Below are positions 34,114 through 42,835 of a DNA stretch of 51,899 nucleotides, in pieces. The notes under the pieces are model-generated. The model ran no database searches and was not told the DNA's origin. It saw only the letters and a program-made list of their open reading frames with translations. This DNA is from Bacillota bacterium (lineage in GTDB: Bacteria; Bacillota_I; Bacilli_A; RF39; UBA660): assembly GCA_023391185.1 (NCBI GenBank), contig JAEWBI010000042.1, forward strand, positions 1 through 51,899. The letters run 5' to 3'. Made by a program: the position numbers and the translations under genes. The stretch's first letter is position 1. The number at the start of each line of letters is the position of its first letter.

Positions 34114-36144
34114 ATGTCAAAAAACTTGGTAATAGTGGAATCTCCACATAAAACAGGTCCAATTGGTAATTATCTTGGTAAAGACTATAAGGTAGTAGCA
34201 TCAGTAGGACATATAAGAGATTTATCTACAAAAGGTAAATTTGGTTTTGGAGTGGATGTTGATAATAATTTTAAACCTGATTATGTAAATATAAAGGGCA
34301 AGAAAAAAGTAATAGATGAATTAAAAAAAGAAGTTAAAAAATCTGATTTTGTATATCTAGCTACTGACCCTGACCGTGAAGGAGAAGCTATATCATGGCA
34401 TTTATATGATACACTTGGGTTAAAAGAAGAAAATTATGACCGTGTTGTGTTTAATGAAATAACAAAAGGCGCTGTAACAGATGCCTTTAAACATGCGCGT
34501 AAGATAGATAGAAATTTAGTTAATAGTCAAGAAACAAGAAGAATTCTTGATAGAATAATAGGTTTTAGGTTAAGTAAACTTATTCAATCTAAAACTTATG
34601 GTACTAGTGCAGGACGCGTTCAAAGTGTTGCTCTTAAGCTAGTAGTAGATCGCGAGCGTGAAATAGAAGCATTTATAACAGATGAATACTGGACTATAAC
34701 TGCTAAATTTAACGATTTTGATGCTGAACTGTTTAATTATAATAATAAAGATATTGAGATTAAAGATGAAGTACAAGTAAATGATATATTAGGAAAGTTA
34801 ACTAATGTTTTTAAGATAGAAAATGTTGATAAAAAGGAAAAGAGTAAAAAATCAAAACCTGTTTATACGACAAGTACAATGCAACAAGATGCTTCAAATA
34901 AACTTAATTTTAATGCAAAAAAAACAATGAGTGTTGCGCAAAAGTTATATGAAGGTATTGATATATCTACAGAAACTGTAGGTTTGATTACTTATATGCG
35001 TACTGATTCTATACGTATTAGTGATGATTTCATAAAAAGTACTTATGGCTTTATAAAAGCTAAATATGGTGAAGATTATGTTGGATATGTAAAACAAGGC
35101 AAGAAAAAAGAAAATATCCAAGATGCTCATGAGGGTATTAGACCTACTGATATTAATAGAACACCAGAATCACTAAAAAACTATTTAACAGCAGATGAAT
35201 ACAAACTATATAAAATGATATATTATCGTGCTTTAGCTTCTTTAATGAAAGATGCTAAAACACTTAATACTACTGTTATACTAGATAATAATAATTATCA
35301 ATTTAAAGCAACAGGACAAATTGTAGTATTTGATGGTTATTTAAAAGTATATAATGATTATGAAGATACAAAAGATACTGTCTTACCACCTCTTGAAACA
35401 TATAAGTCTAATGTTTTAGTTTCAAATGAGATAGAAAAAGAACAACATTTTACTAAGCCTCCTGCAAGATATACAGAGGCAAAATTAATTAAAGAGATGG
35501 AAGAACTTGGAATAGGTAGACCTAGTACTTATGCTCAAACCATGACGGTAATAAAAGATAGAGGATATGTTACTATTGTAGACAAAAAATTTATTCCTAC
35601 TCAAATTGGTATTGAAGTAACTGATAAACTACAAGAAAGTTTTAGTAAACTAATAAATGTGGAATACACAGCTAATATGGAAAATGACCTAGATAAAATA
35701 TCTGAAGGAAATGCTGTTTGGTTTAAAGTACTTGAAAATTTCTATAATCAGTTTGAACCATCAGTAAAAGAAGCTTTTGATAAACTTCCAAAGAAAGAAG
35801 CAGAAAAAGTAGGCGAAGATTGTCCATTATGTAGCCATCCTCTTGTTAAAAGGAAGGGTAAATATGGAGAATTTGTAGCTTGTTCAAATTATCCTGAATG
35901 TAAGTACATTAAACAAGAAGAAAAACAGGTAGTTGAAATATGTAAGTGTCCTAATTGCAATGAAGGAATGATTATTGAAAAGAAAAGTAAAAGAGGTAAA
36001 ATCTTTTATGGATGCAATAACTATCCAAAATGTAAAACAGCATACTGGGATATGCCTACCGGTGAAAAATGCCCTAATTGTGGTAAAATGCTTACTAAGA
36101 AAAAAGATATAATAAAATGTAGTGAATGCGATTATCAAAAATAA
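34114..36144 (+). CDS. topA: DNA topoisomerase I (type IA)
   Basis: The 676-residue enzyme relaxes negative supercoils. A Toprim domain starts LVIVESPHKTGPIGNYLG, with the metal site TDPDREGEAI at about 86-95. The active-site Tyr is at about 294 in GLITYMRTDS. Three C-terminal zinc ribbons are visible: CPLC...CSNYPEC, CPNC...CNNYPKC and CPNC...CSEC. The region usually written ESPAKAKTI here reads ESPHKTGPI; the lysine at the key position is kept. AAGGAAG precedes the ATG. Confidence 0.95.
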   Translation: MSKNLVIVESPHKTGPIGNYLGKDYKVVASVGHIRDLSTKGKFGFGVDVDNNFKPDYVNIKGKKKVIDELKKEVKKSDFVYLATDPDREGEAISWHLYDTLGLKEENYDRVVFNEITKGAVTDAFKHARKIDRNLVNSQETRRILDRIIGFRLSKLIQSKTYGTSAGRVQSVALKLVVDREREIEAFITDEYWTITAKFNDFDAELFNYNNKDIEIKDEVQVNDILGKLTNVFKIENVDKKEKSKKSKPVYTTSTMQQDASNKLNFNAKKTMSVAQKLYEGIDISTETVGLITYMRTDSIRISDDFIKSTYGFIKAKYGEDYVGYVKQGKKKENIQDAHEGIRPTDINRTPESLKNYLTADEYKLYKMIYYRALASLMKDAKTLNTTVILDNNNYQFKATGQIVVFDGYLKVYNDYEDTKDTVLPPLETYKSNVLVSNEIEKEQHFTKPPARYTEAKLIKEMEELGIGRPSTYAQTMTVIKDRGYVTIVDKKFIPTQIGIEVTDKLQESFSKLINVEYTANMENDLDKISEGNAVWFKVLENFYNQFEPSVKEAFDKLPKKEAEKVGEDCPLCSHPLVKRKGKYGEFVACSNYPECKYIKQEEKQVVEICKCPNCNEGMIIEKKSKRGKIFYGCNNYPKCKTAYWDMPTGEKCPNCGKMLTKKKDIIKCSECDYQK

Positions 36145-36205
36145 TCGTTTTTCTTTGGAAAAAAGGCTAAAAAATGATATAATGGTAAAGTATAGGAGGT
36201 AAGGT

Positions 36206-37307
36206 ATGGAAATAAGTGAACTTATAAATATATATAATACATATCTGTCTCAAAGTGATGAATTATGGAGGTCACTTTGAACCTGAAGAACGAGTAAAAA
36301 GAATACAGGAATTGCAAGCTATTATGGCTGCACCTGATTTTTGGAATGATAAAAAGAGTAGTGAAAAAATAATAAATGAACTTAATAGTTTGCAAAAAAC
36401 ACTAGATGATTTAAAAGAATTACGTACTAAAATTAGTAGTAATATTGAGTTGCTAGAGGTCTTGAAAGATGAAAATGATGAGGAAATAAAAAATTTACTC
36501 TTAAATGATTCAATTGAAATAAATGAGGAATTACAAAGACAAAAAGTAATTATTTACCTAAATAATTCTTATGATAAAGAGAATGCCATAGTTGAAATTC
36601 ACCCTGGAGCAGGTGGAACTGAATCATGTGACTGGGCAAATATGTTATATCGTATGTATACTCGTTATTTTGATAAAAAAGGTTATAAGTATGAAATAAT
36701 AGATGAACAAGCAGGCGATGAAGCAGGCATTAAGAATGTAGTCATCTTAGTTAAAGGGCTTTATGCTTATGGATATTTAAAGTCTGAAAAGGGTGTTCAT
36801 AGGTTAGTTAGAATTTCGCCATTTGATTCAAACTCTAGAAGACATACTTCATTCGCGTCTGTATCTATTTCACCTTTTTTTGAAGATACAGATATAGATA
36901 TTGAAATTGATGACAAAGATATAAGAATAGATGTATATCGTTCTACTGGAAGTGGTGGGCAAGGTGTTAATACAACCGATAGCGCAGTAAGAATAACACA
37001 TCTACCTACAAAAATAGTAGTTACATGTCAAAATGAACGTAGTCAAATTCAAAATAAAGAAAAGGCTATGGAGGTTTTAAGAAATAAACTATATGAATTA
37101 GAACTAGAAAAGAAAAATAAAGAATTACAAGATTTAAAAGGAACAGTAGATGATATAAACTTTGGTTCACAGATAAGAAGTTATGTAATGTGTCCATATT
37201 CAATGGTCAAAGATCACCGTACTAATGCAGAAACAAGTAATGTATCAAAAGTACTTGATGGAGATTTAGATATGTTTATTAATGAGTACTTAGTGAGAGG
37301 AAGATAG
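36206..37307 (+). CDS. prfB: Peptide chain release factor 2, with programmed +1 frameshift
   Basis: The first 24 codons run from ATG at 36206 to CTT (36275-36277), followed by an in-frame TGA (36278-36280). A +1 shift continues at 36279 with GAA CCT GAA, giving about 366 residues, the usual length of RF2. The body has the RF2 anticodon-like motif ISPFDSN and the GGQ loop (GSGGQGVNTTDSAVRITH), so it recognises TGA and TAA. AGGAGG at 36194-36199 precedes the ATG. The tail after the GGQ domain is complete. An ATG at 36255 also lies upstream of the shift frame, but it is not a plausible start. Confidence 0.93.
36267..36280 (+). promoter_or_regulatory. RF2 autoregulatory +1 frameshift site
   Basis: An internal GGAGG (36267-36271) lies three bases before CTT TGA, the same spacing as in the E. 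coli prfB site (SD, 3 nt, CUU UGA). When RF2 is low, TGA is read slowly and the ribosome slips to the next frame. Confidence 0.9.
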
Positions 37308-37308
37308 T

Positions 37309-38193
37309 ATGTTGTTTTTTAAGAAGAAAAATGAAGAAAGTATTATTAAAATTATCTATAAGAAAGATCGATTAAAAAGAGGTTTTTCTTTTGTAATAGG
37401 TGTATTGATTGTTGCATTAGCCTTTAATATATTTATGTTGCCAAATAACATTGTTTATGGTGTAAGTGGTCTAGCAGTAATATGTAAAAAACTATTTGGT
37501 TTGGATGTATCATTTGTAATTCTAGTTGGTTCTGTAGTATTACTTATTATGAGTTTCATCCTTATGGGAAAAGAAAAAACATCTAAAACTGTAATAGGTT
37601 CACTTATGTATCCTTTATTTGTTAAAGCTACAGAGTGGGTTATTCCATATGTTGATTTAGGTAATACAGAGCCACTGCTTCTTGCTTTATTTGGCGCAGC
37701 AATAAGTGGGTTTGGTATGGGACTTATATTTAAATCTGGATATACAACAGGTGGTACAGATATATTAAATCAAATAGTCTCAAAATACTTTAAAATGTCT
37801 ATTGGTAATTCAATGTTTTTCACTGATGGCATTATAATATTAGGAAGTTTATTTGTATTTGGTTTAGAGAAATTTTTATATTCAGTTGTATCAATAAGTG
37901 TTATAAGTTATATGGCAGATAAAGTTATTCTTGGAATTTCACAATCAAAAACTTTTTATATAATTACATGTCATGAAACTGCAGTTAAAAAATTCATCAT
38001 GGATAATTTAAGCCATGGAATAACTGTAATAGATGCACGTGGTGGTTATACTGGTAATTTTCAAAAGATGATTATGTGTACAATCCCTACTAAAGACTAT
38101 TTTATATTGGAAGAGGGTTTGCATAGTATTGATCCAAATGTTTTCTTTATGGTAACTGATGCATATGAAGTATCGGGTGGATCAATAAGATAA
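37309..38193 (+). CDS. YitT-family membrane protein
   Basis: The 294-residue protein has about five hydrophobic segments (from about 25 to 210) and a soluble C-terminal DUF2179 domain (about 213-290). Landmarks are LPNNIVYGVSGLAVI, GLIFKSGYTTGGTDIL and, in the tail, GITVIDARGGYTG. The function of YitT proteins is not settled. It starts one base after prfB and shares its transcript. AGGAAG lies inside prfB. Confidence 0.85.
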   Translation: MLFFKKKNEESIIKIIYKKDRLKRGFSFVIGVLIVALAFNIFMLPNNIVYGVSGLAVICKKLFGLDVSFVILVGSVVLLIMSFILMGKEKTSKTVIGSLMYPLFVKATEWVIPYVDLGNTEPLLLALFGAAISGFGMGLIFKSGYTTGGTDILNQIVSKYFKMSIGNSMFFTDGIIILGSLFVFGLEKFLYSVVSISVISYMADKVILGISQSKTFYIITCHETAVKKFIMDNLSHGITVIDARGGYTGNFQKMIMCTIPTKDYFILEEGLHSIDPNVFFMVTDAYEVSGGSIR

Positions 38194-38214
38194 GTAGGAA
38201 AAGAGGTTGAATAT

Positions 38215-38910
38215 ATGGATCTAATAAGAATGAAGAATGTTAAGAAAACATATAAAACAGGTACTACTGCTTTATATGATTTAACTCTTAATATTGAAAA
38301 AGGTGAGTTTGTTTTCGTAATAGGACATACTGGTTGTGGAAAATCAACACTAGTAAAAATGTTATATCGAGAAGAGAAACCAGATAGCGGAAGTATCAAT
38401 GTAGGTGGTATTGAAGTATCAAAACTTAGAAATGGAAAAGTTTATAAATTAAGAAGAAAAATAGGAGTAGTTTTTCAAGACTTTAAATTGCTCCCTAAAT
38501 TAACGGTATATGAGAATGTTGCTTTTGCTTTAGAAATATTTGGCGCAACTAAAGATGAAATATATGAAAAAGTAATAAAGGTTCTTGATTTAGTTGGTTT
38601 AAAAGGAAAGGCAAGAAATTATCCGGATGAATTATCTGGTGGTGAACAACAAAGAGTTGCAATAGCAAGGGCAATAGTTAATGGTCCAAAACTTCTAATA
38701 TGCGATGAGCCTACCGGTAATTTAGATGAAAACACTAGTATGGAAATTATGCGTGTACTTGAAGAAGTAAATCGCATGGGAACAACAATAATAATGGTTA
38801 CCCATTCAACAGAAATTGTTAATAAACTTAAGAAACGCGTTATATTACTTGATACAGGAAGATTATTAAAAGATTATCCAGAAGGGACTTATGTGCATGA
38901 AAGTATTTAG
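38215..38910 (+). CDS. ftsE: Cell-division ATP-binding protein FtsE
   Basis: The 231-residue ABC ATPase has Walker A GHTGCGKST (about 39-47), the signature LSGGEQQR, Walker B LLICDEPTGNLD and the H-loop VTHS. With FtsX it activates peptidoglycan hydrolases at the septum. GAGGTTG precedes the ATG. The 3' end overlaps ftsX by 14 bp (or 20 bp if the first ATG is used). Confidence 0.95.
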   Translation: MDLIRMKNVKKTYKTGTTALYDLTLNIEKGEFVFVIGHTGCGKSTLVKMLYREEKPDSGSINVGGIEVSKLRNGKVYKLRRKIGVVFQDFKLLPKLTVYENVAFALEIFGATKDEIYEKVIKVLDLVGLKGKARNYPDELSGGEQQRVAIARAIVNGPKLLICDEPTGNLDENTSMEIMRVLEEVNRMGTTIIMVTHSTEIVNKLKKRVILLDTGRLLKDYPEGTYVHESI

Positions 38911-39796
38911 AATTTTTGGACGAAATATCAGAGACTCTATAAAAGGAGTAATAAGAAACTTTTCATTATCACTTGCCTCAATTTCCTGTATTACAATAAC
39001 TCTTATCGTTGTTGCTATCGCAATGCTATTAACATATAATGTAAATAATTTTGCAACTAATGTAGAAAAGGATGTAACTATTGTAGTTTTCATGAATGTT
39101 GACATAACTGCTGAGCAGACTGATGATGTTTTAGAGAAAATTAAACAAATTGATGGTATAGAAAGTTATACTTATCAGTCAAAAATGCAAATTGCAGAAG
39201 AAATGATGTCTGAATCTGATGTTTTTGAAAACATAATGTCTGATTGGACAGAAGAAACAAGTCCACTACAGCCAACTTATCAAGTAAAAGTCAAAAATAT
39301 TGATGACATTGGATCTATCGCTAAGAGAATTGAAAATATAGATTATGTTGAAACTGTAAAATACGGCGAAGGAATGATAGAACAACTAGTTTCTGTCTTT
39401 GAAGTAGTTAGACAAATAAGTATAGGAATAGTAATTGCTCTTATTATAGTAACTGCATTCTTAATAACTAATACAATAAAAATAACAATTTTCTCAAGAA
39501 AAAATGAAATAGACATAATGCGTTTAGTAGGTGCATCAAATATCAATATAAAAATTCCTTTTATATTGGAAGGTTTGGTACTTGGAATATTAGGATCAAT
39601 AATTCCTATTATACTTACAACTTATGGATATGATGCTCTATATAAAAACTTTGATGGCGAATTATTTTCATCATTTATTAAACTAGTTAATCCAACACCA
39701 TTTATTTATGAACTATCAGGATTGTTAGTTGCAATAGGAATAGCAGTAGGTATGTTTGGTAGTTGGAGAGCTGTTAGAAAGCATTTAAAGATATAA
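38897..39796 (+). CDS. ftsX: Cell-division protein FtsX
   Basis: The 299-residue permease-like protein has one transmembrane helix near the N-terminus (about 20-45), a ~120-residue extracellular loop, then three helices in the C-terminal half. It starts MKVFRIFGRNIRDSIKGVIRN, and IDIMRLVGASNINIKIPFILEG is the family loop between helices. Two ATGs (38891, 38897) are possible. I take the second because FtsX usually begins M-K. The stop TAA shares its last A with the next ATG. Confidence 0.93.
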   Translation: MKVFRIFGRNIRDSIKGVIRNFSLSLASISCITITLIVVAIAMLLTYNVNNFATNVEKDVTIVVFMNVDITAEQTDDVLEKIKQIDGIESYTYQSKMQIAEEMMSESDVFENIMSDWTEETSPLQPTYQVKVKNIDDIGSIAKRIENIDYVETVKYGEGMIEQLVSVFEVVRQISIGIVIALIIVTAFLITNTIKITIFSRKNEIDIMRLVGASNINIKIPFILEGLVLGILGSIIPIILTTYGYDALYKNFDGELFSSFIKLVNPTPFIYELSGLLVAIGIAVGMFGSWRAVRKHLKI

Positions 39797-40758
39797 TGTC
39801 AAAAAGAGAAAAAATATTAATAATAATTGTCCTTTTAGTAGCAATAATACCAATTGTTATTAACGAAATTAAGATAAGACCTAAATTAAACTTAATTAAT
39901 GATGTTAAGAAAATATTAAAAAATATTGATACCTATAAATTTTCGGATGAAGATTTATCAGAAGAGTACATAATTGATAATGGTTATACTATAGATGGTA
40001 AAGATTATAAGGTTAATGGATATGGAGTTATATTTATTGATAAAAACAATTCTGTTTTCTTAAACCGAAATGGCATGTGTGCTATGAAATTACCTTATTC
40101 TGAAGAAGTTATGATTCAGTATGAAGAGTGCCCTGTATATCGTATGTTTAATGGAATTAAAACACCAATTTCTACCAAAGATTCAGGGTTATATCAAGAA
40201 AACAACTCTTATATCTATAAAGGAAATGATTTAAGTAATTATGTTATTTATAATAATGATTTATGGAATATATTAAGTTTTGAAGATGGAAATATGAAAA
40301 TTATTAAAAGCACTTATGATAAAATTCCTTTTGATAGTATTGAAGACTTATATTCAAAATTAAATGAGAAGTATTCAAAGTTATTAAGTGATGAAATGAT
40401 TTTAAATAGTTCATGGAATATAGAGAATATTGATACTAACAACAAGAATTTAGTTAGTATTGATAAAAAAATTACTTCAAAGATTGGAATACTAAGTATT
40501 GGTGATTATCTAAATAGTTTAATATGTAGATATGACAATAATAACAATACTATAAATATAAGCGAATCTTCTTATTTAAGTAAAGAAATGGTTATAAGTA
40601 CTAATAATGCATATATAAACAATAATGCAAATGTTTACCTAAATAGTAGTAATAAAATAGAAAAAGTATATCCGGTAATAATATTATCAAAAGATGCTAT
40701 CTTTAATTCCGGAAGTGGAACAAAAAAAGATCCATATAAACTAAGAGAAACAGATTAA
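39796..40758 (+). CDS. Membrane-anchored protein of unknown function, coupled to ftsX
   Basis: The 320-residue protein has an N-terminal transmembrane helix (about 5-23) and a large outside domain. I do not recognise a known hydrolase. The extracellular part is Asn/Asp/Tyr-rich with two cysteines (GMCAMKLPYS and EECPVYRMF). It ends VYPVIILSKDAIFNSGSGTK and KDPYKL, a closing motif I associate with exported Firmicutes proteins of unknown function. It overlaps ftsX by one base (TAATG), so it is translated right after it. In Bacillus, FtsEX works with the hydrolase CwlO, but here no coiled-coil/hydrolase protein follows. This one is therefore a candidate FtsEX partner. Confidence 0.7.
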   Translation: MSKREKILIIIVLLVAIIPIVINEIKIRPKLNLINDVKKILKNIDTYKFSDEDLSEEYIIDNGYTIDGKDYKVNGYGVIFIDKNNSVFLNRNGMCAMKLPYSEEVMIQYEECPVYRMFNGIKTPISTKDSGLYQENNSYIYKGNDLSNYVIYNNDLWNILSFEDGNMKIIKSTYDKIPFDSIEDLYSKLNEKYSKLLSDEMILNSSWNIENIDTNNKNLVSIDKKITSKIGILSIGDYLNSLICRYDNNNNTINISESSYLSKEMVISTNNAYINNNANVYLNSSNKIEKVYPVIILSKDAIFNSGSGTKKDPYKLRETD

Positions 40759-40771
40759 TCTGTTTCTTTTT
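40746..40771 (+). terminator. Terminator of the topA-ftsX region
   Basis: Stem AGAAACAG/CTGTTTCT (40746-40753 with 40760-40767), a 6-nt loop and T4. Confidence 0.75.
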
Positions 40772-40798
40772 CATATATATAAATATATTTCATATAAT
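40771..40798 (+). promoter_or_regulatory. Possible mother-cell sigma promoter of yabG
   Basis: TCATATA (40771-40777), 13 bp, then CATATAAT (40791-40798), 15 bp before the yabG ATG at 40814. It fits the CATANNNT -10 of SigE/SigK. B. subtilis yabG is SigK-controlled. Confidence 0.4.
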
Positions 40799-40813
40799 TA
40801 TATGGGTGATATT

Positions 40814-41602
40814 ATGTATAAAAAAGGAGATCTTGTTACAAGAAGTTCTTATAATAACGATACTGTTTTTACCATCATAGAGATAGATGAAGATGAAGAT
40901 ATTTATTATTTGAAGGGTGTTCATGTCAGGTTATATGCCGATGCAAACTATAGTGATTTAGAGAGATATAAAGAACAAGAAAAGAATGATGAAGAAAAGG
41001 AAATAATATCACGTATCAAAAAAGAATTAAATTTAGATCGTGATGATTACTTTTATCTCCCAGGTAAAATTCTTCATATTGATGGCGATAGGGACTATAT
41101 GGAAAAATGTTTAACATATTATAAAAAAGTCGGGTTGATGGCAATAGGCAAAGTTGAAAAAGAAGATACTGTTCCTGAAAAAATATGTCAATGGATTAAT
41201 GAATATAAACCAAGTATAGTTGTAATCACTGGCCATGATGCTTACTATAAAAGAAAAGGAAAGCAAACTAATTTAGAAGCCTATAGAAATAGTAATAACT
41301 TTATTGAATCAATCAAAGCTGCTCGAAGTATTGAAATGAGTCATGAAAAATTAATAATCATAGCTGGCGCATGCCAATCAAACTATGAAGAGTTAATAAA
41401 AGCAGGTGCAAACTTTGCATCAAGTCCTAAAAGAATAAATATACACGCTCTGGATCCTGCCATTATTGCTAGTTTAATGGCGCTAGCTGATTGTAATAAA
41501 GAAATAGATATAAAGAAAATTTTAGAAAACACTACAAGAGGATCAAATGGGATGGGTGGAATTAAAACAAAAGGTACTATGTATATAGGGTATCCTAGAT
41601 AG
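40814..41602 (+). CDS. yabG: Sporulation-specific protease YabG
   Basis: The 262-residue protein matches the YabG family (peptidase U57), which processes spore coat proteins. It has KKGDLVTRSSY at the start and the conserved blocks YLPGKILHIDGD, CLTYYKKVG, VVITGHDAYYK, IIIAGACQSNYE (with the Cys most likely to be catalytic), GANFASSPKRINIHALDP and RGSNGMGGIKTKGT. It is shorter than the ~290-residue Bacillus protein, losing part of the region after residue 50. I start at the second ATG, 3 nt after GGTGAT. Veg follows, as in Bacillus. Confidence 0.93.
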   Translation: MYKKGDLVTRSSYNNDTVFTIIEIDEDEDIYYLKGVHVRLYADANYSDLERYKEQEKNDEEKEIISRIKKELNLDRDDYFYLPGKILHIDGDRDYMEKCLTYYKKVGLMAIGKVEKEDTVPEKICQWINEYKPSIVVITGHDAYYKRKGKQTNLEAYRNSNNFIESIKAARSIEMSHEKLIIIAGACQSNYEELIKAGANFASSPKRINIHALDPAIIASLMALADCNKEIDIKKILENTTRGSNGMGGIKTKGTMYIGYPR

Positions 41603-41609
41603 GAGATAG

Positions 41610-41828
41610 ATGAACATAGATATAATCAAAGAGGAGTTAGAGAACAATATAGGTAGAGAGGTATATATAAAATACAATTTAGGTAGGAATAAGATAGAAA
41701 AATATAATGCTGTTATAAAAGAATTATATAATTATATATTTATAGTAGAAATAAAAGATACAAGTGAATTAAAATCCTTTATGTATAGTGATATTATAAC
41801 AAATACAATTAAAATATACTATAAGTAA
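41610..41828 (+). CDS. veg: Veg family protein
   Basis: The 72-residue protein starts MNIDIIKEELENNIGREVYI and has a short SH3-like beta fold (KYNAVIKELYNYIFIVEI). The family is conserved next to yabG and is linked to biofilm formation in Bacillus. AGGAG lies 6 bp before the ATG. It is cotranscribed with yabG. Confidence 0.85.
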   Translation: MNIDIIKEELENNIGREVYIKYNLGRNKIEKYNAVIKELYNYIFIVEIKDTSELKSFMYSDIITNTIKIYYK

Positions 41829-41922
41829 ATTAACTACGAGTGAATAAAATGAAAAAAAGATTGATTTTTGTAATTTAATGTTATACAATAAAGTTGTAGT
41901 ATAATCGAGAGGAGAGATAGAC

Positions 41923-42180
41923 TTGAAAATAACATCAGTAAATGTTCGCAAAGTCGAAAAGGAAGATTCAAGAATGAAGGGAATAGCATCTGTCCTACTA
42001 GATGATAGTTTTGCTATTCACGATATTCGCATAATTGAAGGAGACAATGGCTTATTTATAGCAATGCCAAGTCGCAAAACAGCAACGGGTGGTTATCGTG
42101 ATATAGTGCACCCAATAAATCCGGAAACTAGAAAAGAATTTGAAGATGCAATTTTAGAAGCTTATAAAAAAGAAGCATAA
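41923..42180 (+). CDS. spoVG: Regulator SpoVG
   Basis: The 85-residue RNA/DNA-binding regulator starts with TTG, 9 nt after AGGAG. It is complete and close to the family consensus: ITSVNVRKV, KGIASVLLDDSFAIHDI and the IAMPSRKTATGGYRDIVHPI block, then NPETRKEFEDAI. It acts on sporulation (cortex) and other processes in Bacillus. A TATAAT lies at 41900-41905. Confidence 0.95.
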   Translation: MKITSVNVRKVEKEDSRMKGIASVLLDDSFAIHDIRIIEGDNGLFIAMPSRKTATGGYRDIVHPINPETRKEFEDAILEAYKKEA

Positions 42181-42202
42181 ACTCGTTAACGCGAGTTTTT
42201 TT
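42178..42202 (+). terminator. Terminator of spoVG
   Basis: Stem AAACTCG/CGAGTTT (42179-42185 with 42192-42198), a 6-nt loop and a T-run. Confidence 0.8.
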
Positions 42203-42230
42203 CATATTATCGCATATTTGAGCATATAAT
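42202..42230 (+). promoter_or_regulatory. SigE-type promoter of yabP
   Basis: TCATATT (42202-42208), 14 bp, then CATATAAT (42223-42230). Both elements and the spacing fit the SigE consensus, and yabP-yabQ is SigE-dependent in B. subtilis. Confidence 0.65.
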
Positions 42231-42245
42231 TTATTAGGTGATAAT

Positions 42246-42533
42246 GTGGACAAGACTGATATAATATCAAATTATAATCATAATATAACAATAAATGAAA
42301 GAAAGAATATTGTTATATCAGGAGTAAAAAAGATTGATAGCTTCGATGATGAAGAATTCCTTTTAGAAACATCAATGGGATATTTAATAATAAAGGGAAC
42401 TTCTTTAGAAATAATTAAACTAGATACATATCAAGGAAATGTTTCAATAAAAGGTAAAGTCAATAGCCTAAGTTACTTAGAAAATAATAAAAAAGAAAAA
42501 GAAGAAAGTATGTTTAATAAATTATTTAAATGA
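42246..42533 (+). CDS. yabP: Sporulation protein YabP
   Basis: The 95-residue protein has a YabP/YqfC beta-strand fold: HNITINERKNIVISGVKKID, FLLETSMGYLIIKGTSLEI and GNVSIKGKVNSLSY. Such proteins are required for spore cortex formation. It starts with GTG, 3-4 nt after AGGTGAT. The ATG that overlaps it is in another frame. It overlaps yabQ by 4 bp. Confidence 0.88.
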   Translation: MDKTDIISNYNHNITINERKNIVISGVKKIDSFDDEEFLLETSMGYLIIKGTSLEIIKLDTYQGNVSIKGKVNSLSYLENNKKEKEESMFNKLFK

Positions 42534-42805
42534 TGCCTTTAATAACACAAATAAAATTAGCCATTTTTTCTTTTTTATTTGGTATTTTCTTTGGGTTAAT
42601 GCTTGATATAAACAGTAAGTATATAAATAGTAAACGTAAAGTATATAAGATTATATTCACTATATTCTTCATGCTTTTTCATGTATTACTATATTTTTGG
42701 GTTTTACAAAAGATAAACAGTGGCATTTTACATTATTATAGTTTTATTTGCATTTTAATAGGAATTCTTGTTCAGAACTTTATTGTTAAAGCACTAAAAA
42801 AATGA
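42530..42805 (+). CDS. yabQ: Spore cortex protein YabQ
   Basis: The 91-residue membrane protein has three hydrophobic segments (about 9-27, 41-58 and 67-87). It begins LITQIKLAIFSFLFGIFFGL and has the LDINSKY loop of YabQ, a mother-cell membrane protein needed for cortex assembly. It is shorter than Bacillus YabQ (~210 residues), which fits the usual short form in other Firmicutes. ATGA overlap with yabP. Confidence 0.8.
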   Translation: MMPLITQIKLAIFSFLFGIFFGLMLDINSKYINSKRKVYKIIFTIFFMLFHVLLYFWVLQKINSGILHYYSFICILIGILVQNFIVKALKK

Positions 42806-42835
42806 TATACTTAATTAATGATAGGAGGTAATAGT

